Assembly: GCF_009296165.1 (NCBI RefSeq) | Contig: NZ_VUAZ01000002.1 | Coordinates: 1 to 36,287, forward strand | Source of the DNA: Pseudomonas kitaguniensis | GTDB taxonomy: Bacteria; Pseudomonadota; Gammaproteobacteria; Pseudomonadales; Pseudomonadaceae | DNA length: 36,287 nt | Direction of reading: 5' to 3' | Shown here: piece after piece, positions 33,181 through 36,287 of the stretch | How the letters are laid out: every line of letters begins with the position of its first letter | Position numbering within the stretch: position 1 is the stretch's first letter | Notes under the pieces: model-generated | Told to the model about the DNA's origin: nothing | Seen by the model: the letters and a program-made list of their open reading frames with translations, nothing else | Databases searched by the model: none | Program-made: the position numbers and the translations under genes

Positions 33181-34410
33181 ATGGATTTCGCCTATTCGTC
33201 CAAGGTTCAGGAATTGCGTGAACGCGTCACCGCGTTCATGGACGCTTACGTTTACCCGGCCGAAACGGTGTTTGAACGCCAAGTCAGCGAAGGGGATCGC
33301 TGGCAGCCCACCGCAATCATGGAAGAGCTCAAAGCGCGGGCCAAAGCCGAAGGCCTGTGGAACCTGTTCCTGCCGGAATCCGAATTGGGCGCAGGCCTTT
33401 CCAACCTTGAATATGCGCCGCTGGCGGAAATCATGGGCCGGTCCTTGCTGGGCCCGGAGCCGTTCAACTGCTCCGCACCCGACACCGGCAATATGGAAGT
33501 GCTGGTGCGTTACGCCAACGCGGAACAGAAGCAACGCTGGCTTGAACCGCTGCTGCGCGGCGAGATCCGCTCGGCGTTCGCCATGACCGAGCCGGACGTG
33601 GCGTCCTCGGACGCCACCAACATGGCCGCCCGCGCCGAGCGCCAGGGCGACGAATGGGTGATCAACGGCAAAAAATGGTGGACCTCCGGCGCCTGCGACC
33701 CACGCTGCAAAATCCTGATTTTTATGGGCCTGAGCAACCCCGACGCGCCGCGTCACCAACAGCACTCGATGATCCTGGTGCCGGTGGACACGCCCGGCGT
33801 GAAAATTTTGCGCCCGTTACCGGTATTCGGCTACGACGATGCGCCCCACGGCCACGCCGAGGTGCTGTTCGACAATGTACGCGTGCCGTATGAGAACGTG
33901 TTGCTCGGTGACGGCCGCGGCTTTGAAATTGCCCAAGGCCGCCTTGGGCCGGGGCGTATTCACCACTGCATGCGCTCCATCGGCATGGCCGAACGCGCAC
34001 TCGAATTGATGTGCAAGCGCGCCGTCAGCCGTACCGCGTTCGGCAAGCCACTGGCGCGGCTGGGCGGCAACATCGACAAGATTGCCGACTCGCGGATGGA
34101 GATCGACATGGCGCGTCTGTTGACCTTGAAGGCGGCGTACATGATGGACACGGTCGGCAACAAAGTCGCGAAAAGCGAAATTGCCCAGATAAAGGTGGTG
34201 GCGCCGAACGTGGCGTTGAAGGTGATCGACCGCGCGATCCAGATGCACGGCGGCGCCGGGGTTTCCAACGATTTCCCGCTGGCCTACATGTACGCCATGC
34301 AACGCACCCTGCGCCTGGCCGATGGCCCGGACGAAGTGCACCGTGCGGCAATCGGCAAGTTTGAGATCGGCAAGTACGTGCCTAAAGAGCTGCTGCGCAG
34401 CGGGCAGTAA
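33181..34410 (+). CDS. Acyl-CoA dehydrogenase family protein
   Basis: A 409-aa flavoprotein of the acyl-CoA dehydrogenase fold, in the branch close to ACAD10/11-type enzymes. Motifs: [62 protein letters not shown], and [36 protein letters not shown] near the C-terminus, where a glutamate in DGPDEVH may act as base. GGGAG precedes the ATG. It would catalyse alpha,beta-dehydrogenation of an acyl-CoA in the cytoplasm; the chain type is not evident. It is likely regulated by the divergent LysR gene. Confidence 0.9.
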   Translation: MDFAYSSKVQELRERVTAFMDAYVYPAETVFERQVSEGDRWQPTAIMEELKARAKAEGLWNLFLPESELGAGLSNLEYAPLAEIMGRSLLGPEPFNCSAPDTGNMEVLVRYANAEQKQRWLEPLLRGEIRSAFAMTEPDVASSDATNMAARAERQGDEWVINGKKWWTSGACDPRCKILIFMGLSNPDAPRHQQHSMILVPVDTPGVKILRPLPVFGYDDAPHGHAEVLFDNVRVPYENVLLGDGRGFEIAQGRLGPGRIHHCMRSIGMAERALELMCKRAVSRTAFGKPLARLGGNIDKIADSRMEIDMARLLTLKAAYMMDTVGNKVAKSEIAQIKVVAPNVALKVIDRAIQMHGGAGVSNDFPLAYMYAMQRTLRLADGPDEVHRAAIGKFEIGKYVPKELLRSGQ

Positions 34411-34415
34411 AAACC

Positions 34416-34437
34416 TGTGGCGAGCGCGCTCGCCACA
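34416..34437. terminator. Palindromic REP-like hairpin between convergent genes
   Basis: A perfect 22-bp palindrome whose half is TGTGGCGAGCG. It lies 6 nt after the acyl-CoA dehydrogenase stop and 6 nt before the end of the convergent PstS/OmpA gene. It can terminate or protect both mRNAs and resembles the palindromic cores of Pseudomonas REP elements. Confidence 0.6.
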
Positions 34438-34442
34438 ACGGC

Positions 34443-35780
34443 TTAATACACCCAAACCTCCACCCGCCGATTCTTGATCCGGCCTTCGTCCGCCGTATTC
34501 GCGGCGACCGGCATCTGCGCGCCGAACCCGCGAATATCGCGCAGCACCACAGCGTTTTTAACCAACTCGCGCCGCACCGCCATCGCCCGCAACTTCGACA
34601 ACAACGCCGCACGCTGCGGGTCGTCCTTGGCATCGCCAAACCCCACCAGCGTCACCTGCTTGTCGAGCTTGCCGTGGCTTCTTAGATAAGCCACTACCCG
34701 TTGCAAATCCTGGCGCGCCTTGTTGTCCAGGCTGGCACTGCCTTCCTCAAACCGAAAATTCACGGTCAAGCGCTGCGCGTCACGTGCGATCGCTTGGTAG
34801 TCCTCGGGCATTGAAGGGCGCGGCTCCACGCCAATCGCCTGCACGTGCTGCGCGATAAACCCGTTGGCGGCCACAATCGCCTGGCCCTTGCGGCTCTGGG
34901 TAAAGTCCACCAGCGCCTTGGCCCACAGGTTGTGACTTGACGGCGGCAGGTAGAAGAACAGCCGTCGTGACAGCGGGTAATCCTCGGTGGCGATCAGGCT
35001 ATTCAGCGGCAGCATCGGTTGCGAGTCGCCGTCGACAATCGCCACCGCCTTGGCCTGGCGAACATAGGGCAGGCCGATAAAACCGATGCCGTGCGGGTCA
35101 TGGCTCACGGCATCGGACAATGCCTCGCTGGACTCGAAACGCTTGGCTGAGGCCGCGAGGGGCTTGCCGCGGCGGCTCAGTACCAGCTCCTTGAAAGTGT
35201 CGTAGGTGCCGGATTGATCATCGCGTGCATACAGCTGAATCGGCCCGCCGACACCGCCCAACGCCCCCCACGTGCTGACCTCACCGTTGAAGATCTGCGC
35301 CAGTTGCTCGGTGTTCAGGGTGTTCAACGGGTTGCGCGGGTTGAGGATGATTGCCAGCCCGTCGATGGCGATGACTTGTTCGGCCTCGGGGCTCTTAAGG
35401 TCGCCGAGGGGTTCGAGGTCCACCAGCTCGCTGTCCTTGATCGGGCGGGATGCGGCGGCCAAGTCGGCAGTGGCATTTTTCAGCGCGGTAAACCCGGTGC
35501 TGGAGCCGTGGGCCGCGACGTCGATGGTGACGGTTTTGCCCTGGCGAGTTGTGCCGATCACGCGCTGTTCATTGGCGCCCTCGGCGGGTTCGCTGTGCAC
35601 GTTCTGTAAACCCTGATGTTCCATCAAGCCCTTGGCCAGGGCAGGGCCGAGTGCTGCGCCAATGGTGTTGGAGCCCTGGATGCGTAACGCCGGGCCTTGA
35701 TCGGGAACGGGCAGTGGCGCAGCAGCAGCGCAGGGCGGCAAGGCGCAGCAAATTGCCAGGAACAGAACGCGCAGCATCAT
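34443..35780 (-). CDS. PstS-like phosphate-binding domain fused to an OmpA-like domain
   Basis: A 445-aa exported protein. The signal peptide covers about residues 1-20 (LFLAICCALPPCAAAA). Residues 25-320 match the PstS/PBP-like family (LRIQGSNTIGAALGPALAKGLM, VAAHGSSTGFTAL, YARDDQSGTYDTFKELVL, GIGFIGLPYV), which binds phosphate or a similar anion. Residues 335-445 form an OmpA-like peptidoglycan-binding domain (VNFRFEEGSASLDNKARQDLQ ... GRIKNRRVEVWVY). The fusion would tether the binding domain to the cell wall. No ABC permease or ATPase gene is adjacent, so uptake by a transporter is not implied; sensing or scavenging is an alternative. Confidence 0.87.
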   Translation of the reverse strand: MMLRVLFLAICCALPPCAAAAPLPVPDQGPALRIQGSNTIGAALGPALAKGLMEHQGLQNVHSEPAEGANEQRVIGTTRQGKTVTIDVAAHGSSTGFTALKNATADLAAASRPIKDSELVDLEPLGDLKSPEAEQVIAIDGLAIILNPRNPLNTLNTEQLAQIFNGEVSTWGALGGVGGPIQLYARDDQSGTYDTFKELVLSRRGKPLAASAKRFESSEALSDAVSHDPHGIGFIGLPYVRQAKAVAIVDGDSQPMLPLNSLIATEDYPLSRRLFFYLPPSSHNLWAKALVDFTQSRKGQAIVAANGFIAQHVQAIGVEPRPSMPEDYQAIARDAQRLTVNFRFEEGSASLDNKARQDLQRVVAYLRSHGKLDKQVTLVGFGDAKDDPQRAALLSKLRAMAVRRELVKNAVVLRDIRGFGAQMPVAANTADEGRIKNRRVEVWVY

Positions 35781-35890
35781 GCCGGCACCTTCTCAAGCCA
35801 AAGGGAGTGCCGGGAGATTAAGTCAGTTGCATTTCAGTGATGTGACTGAGGCATAACAAATCGGGTTGTTTTGGATCAAAAGCGTTTTTC

Positions 35891-35977
35891 TGTGGGAGCG
35901 GGCTTGCTCGCGATGGCCTCAACCCGGTATGCCTGATGGTCCGAGGTGCCTGCATCGCGAGCAAGCCCGCTCCCACA
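35891..35977. repeat. Inverted pair of REP units (BIME-like)
   Basis: A REP unit at 35891-35914 and an inverted copy at 35954-35977 flank a spacer of about 40 bp; the second copy is identical to 17-40. The pair lies upstream of the PstS/OmpA gene and downstream of the truncated haemoglobin gene. Such pairs are moved by RAYT transposases encoded elsewhere in the genome and are numerous in the P. fluorescens group. Confidence 0.88.
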
Positions 35978-36019
35978 TTTTTGAATGCAGTCTGCTTGGG
36001 GATTGAAGCCACACTGGGA

Positions 36020-36287
36020 TCAGTGTTCGATCACTTCACCGCGCAGCGCCGCCAGCCGCGCTATTAACCGATTCTGCACGGGCACTGCGATACCTTCGCT
36101 GTCCATCGCCTTGATCAAGTCCTCCACCAGCGCATTAAAATCACTGCGACTGACCTTCTGGCCCTTATGCACCTCAGCCATACCGTCTCCGGTATAGGTA
36201 CATGGCCCGCCCGCCTCTACACAGAACTTCTCGATCAACTTGTTACGCAAACGCTGTATATCGACCCGGCGAAAGTGCTCAACAATG
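36020..36287 (-). CDS. Group 1 truncated haemoglobin, 3' part (runs off the window)
   Basis: The last 89 residues of a small haem protein are visible: VEHFRRVDIQRLRNKLIEKFC, then EAGGPCTYTGDGMAEVHKG, SRSDFNALVEDLIKAMDSEGI, and the end LARLAALRGEVIEH. The GGPCTYTG segment and the following H of EVHKG are typical of the region around the proximal (F8) histidine in group 1 truncated globins, which bind oxygen or nitric oxide. The start lies beyond 36287. It is terminated by TGA at 36020-36022; the REP pair follows. Confidence 0.75.
   Translation of the reverse strand, partial: IVEHFRRVDIQRLRNKLIEKFCVEAGGPCTYTGDGMAEVHKGQKVSRSDFNALVEDLIKAMDSEGIAVPVQNRLIARLAALRGEVIEH

Overview
The window looks like a chromosomal segment of a fluorescent pseudomonad (Pseudomonas fluorescens group). 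The grounds are high GC with G/C-rich third codon positions, the 24-bp Pseudomonas REP unit near both edges, a PrrF-type Fur-controlled small RNA, a CrcZ/CrcY-type sigma-54 small RNA, a DUF6124-like protein and a complete set of leucine-catabolism (liu) genes. I found no tRNA, rRNA, CRISPR array, insertion sequence or integrase.

Layout. 55-2484 (minus): a leucine-rich-repeat protein kinase with a frameshift near its end, and a ZapE/AFG1-family ATPase. 2663-9048 (plus): a Csu-type chaperone-usher fimbrial operon with four SCPU-domain subunits (the first frameshifted), chaperone, usher and two-domain tip adhesin. 9045-15122: a redox-stress block. It has an ECF sigma/anti-sigma pair (minus), a stand-alone adenylation enzyme translationally coupled to a six-helix membrane flavoprotein (plus; together resembling the fungal fusion protein TmpL), then a catalase-family peroxidase coupled to cytochrome b561 (plus). 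The sigma gene and the catalase gene carry the same promoter, GGAAT-N16-CGTC. 15187-17925: M14 cytosolic-type carboxypeptidase, prrF RNA under a Fur box, DUF6124-like protein, and a LexA/CI-like repressor whose protease dyad is missing. 17922-31952: leucine/isovalerate catabolism, with liuA-liuB-liuC-liuD on the minus strand, a divergent acyl-CoA synthetase, and liuR-liuE further on. Between the synthetase and liuE lie a 1579-aa LRR-NEL effector-like protein (plus) and, convergent with it, a crcY-like RNA (minus). 32064-34410: a LysR regulator divergent from an acyl-CoA dehydrogenase. 34443-36287: a PstS-like/OmpA fusion, a REP pair and the 3' end of a group 1 truncated haemoglobin.

How the parts work together. 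LiuR probably represses its own gene, the liuABCD promoter and the synthetase through three related ACGTTAACGT-type boxes. The crcY-like RNA directly downstream of liuE would bind Hfq/Crc and relieve catabolite repression when CbrB and sigma-54 are active. The ECF pair probably controls itself and the catalase/b561 operon in response to an oxidative or envelope signal. The adenylation/flavoprotein pair between them has a leader with a short peptide and a terminator-like hairpin that contains the ribosome binding site.

Caution. Five genes (the LRR kinase, the first fimbrial subunit, liuB, liuC, liuD) are each broken by one missing base, and restoring that base gives a whole-codon gene of normal length in every case. 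This looks more like consensus sequencing error than decay, but the sequence alone cannot settle it.
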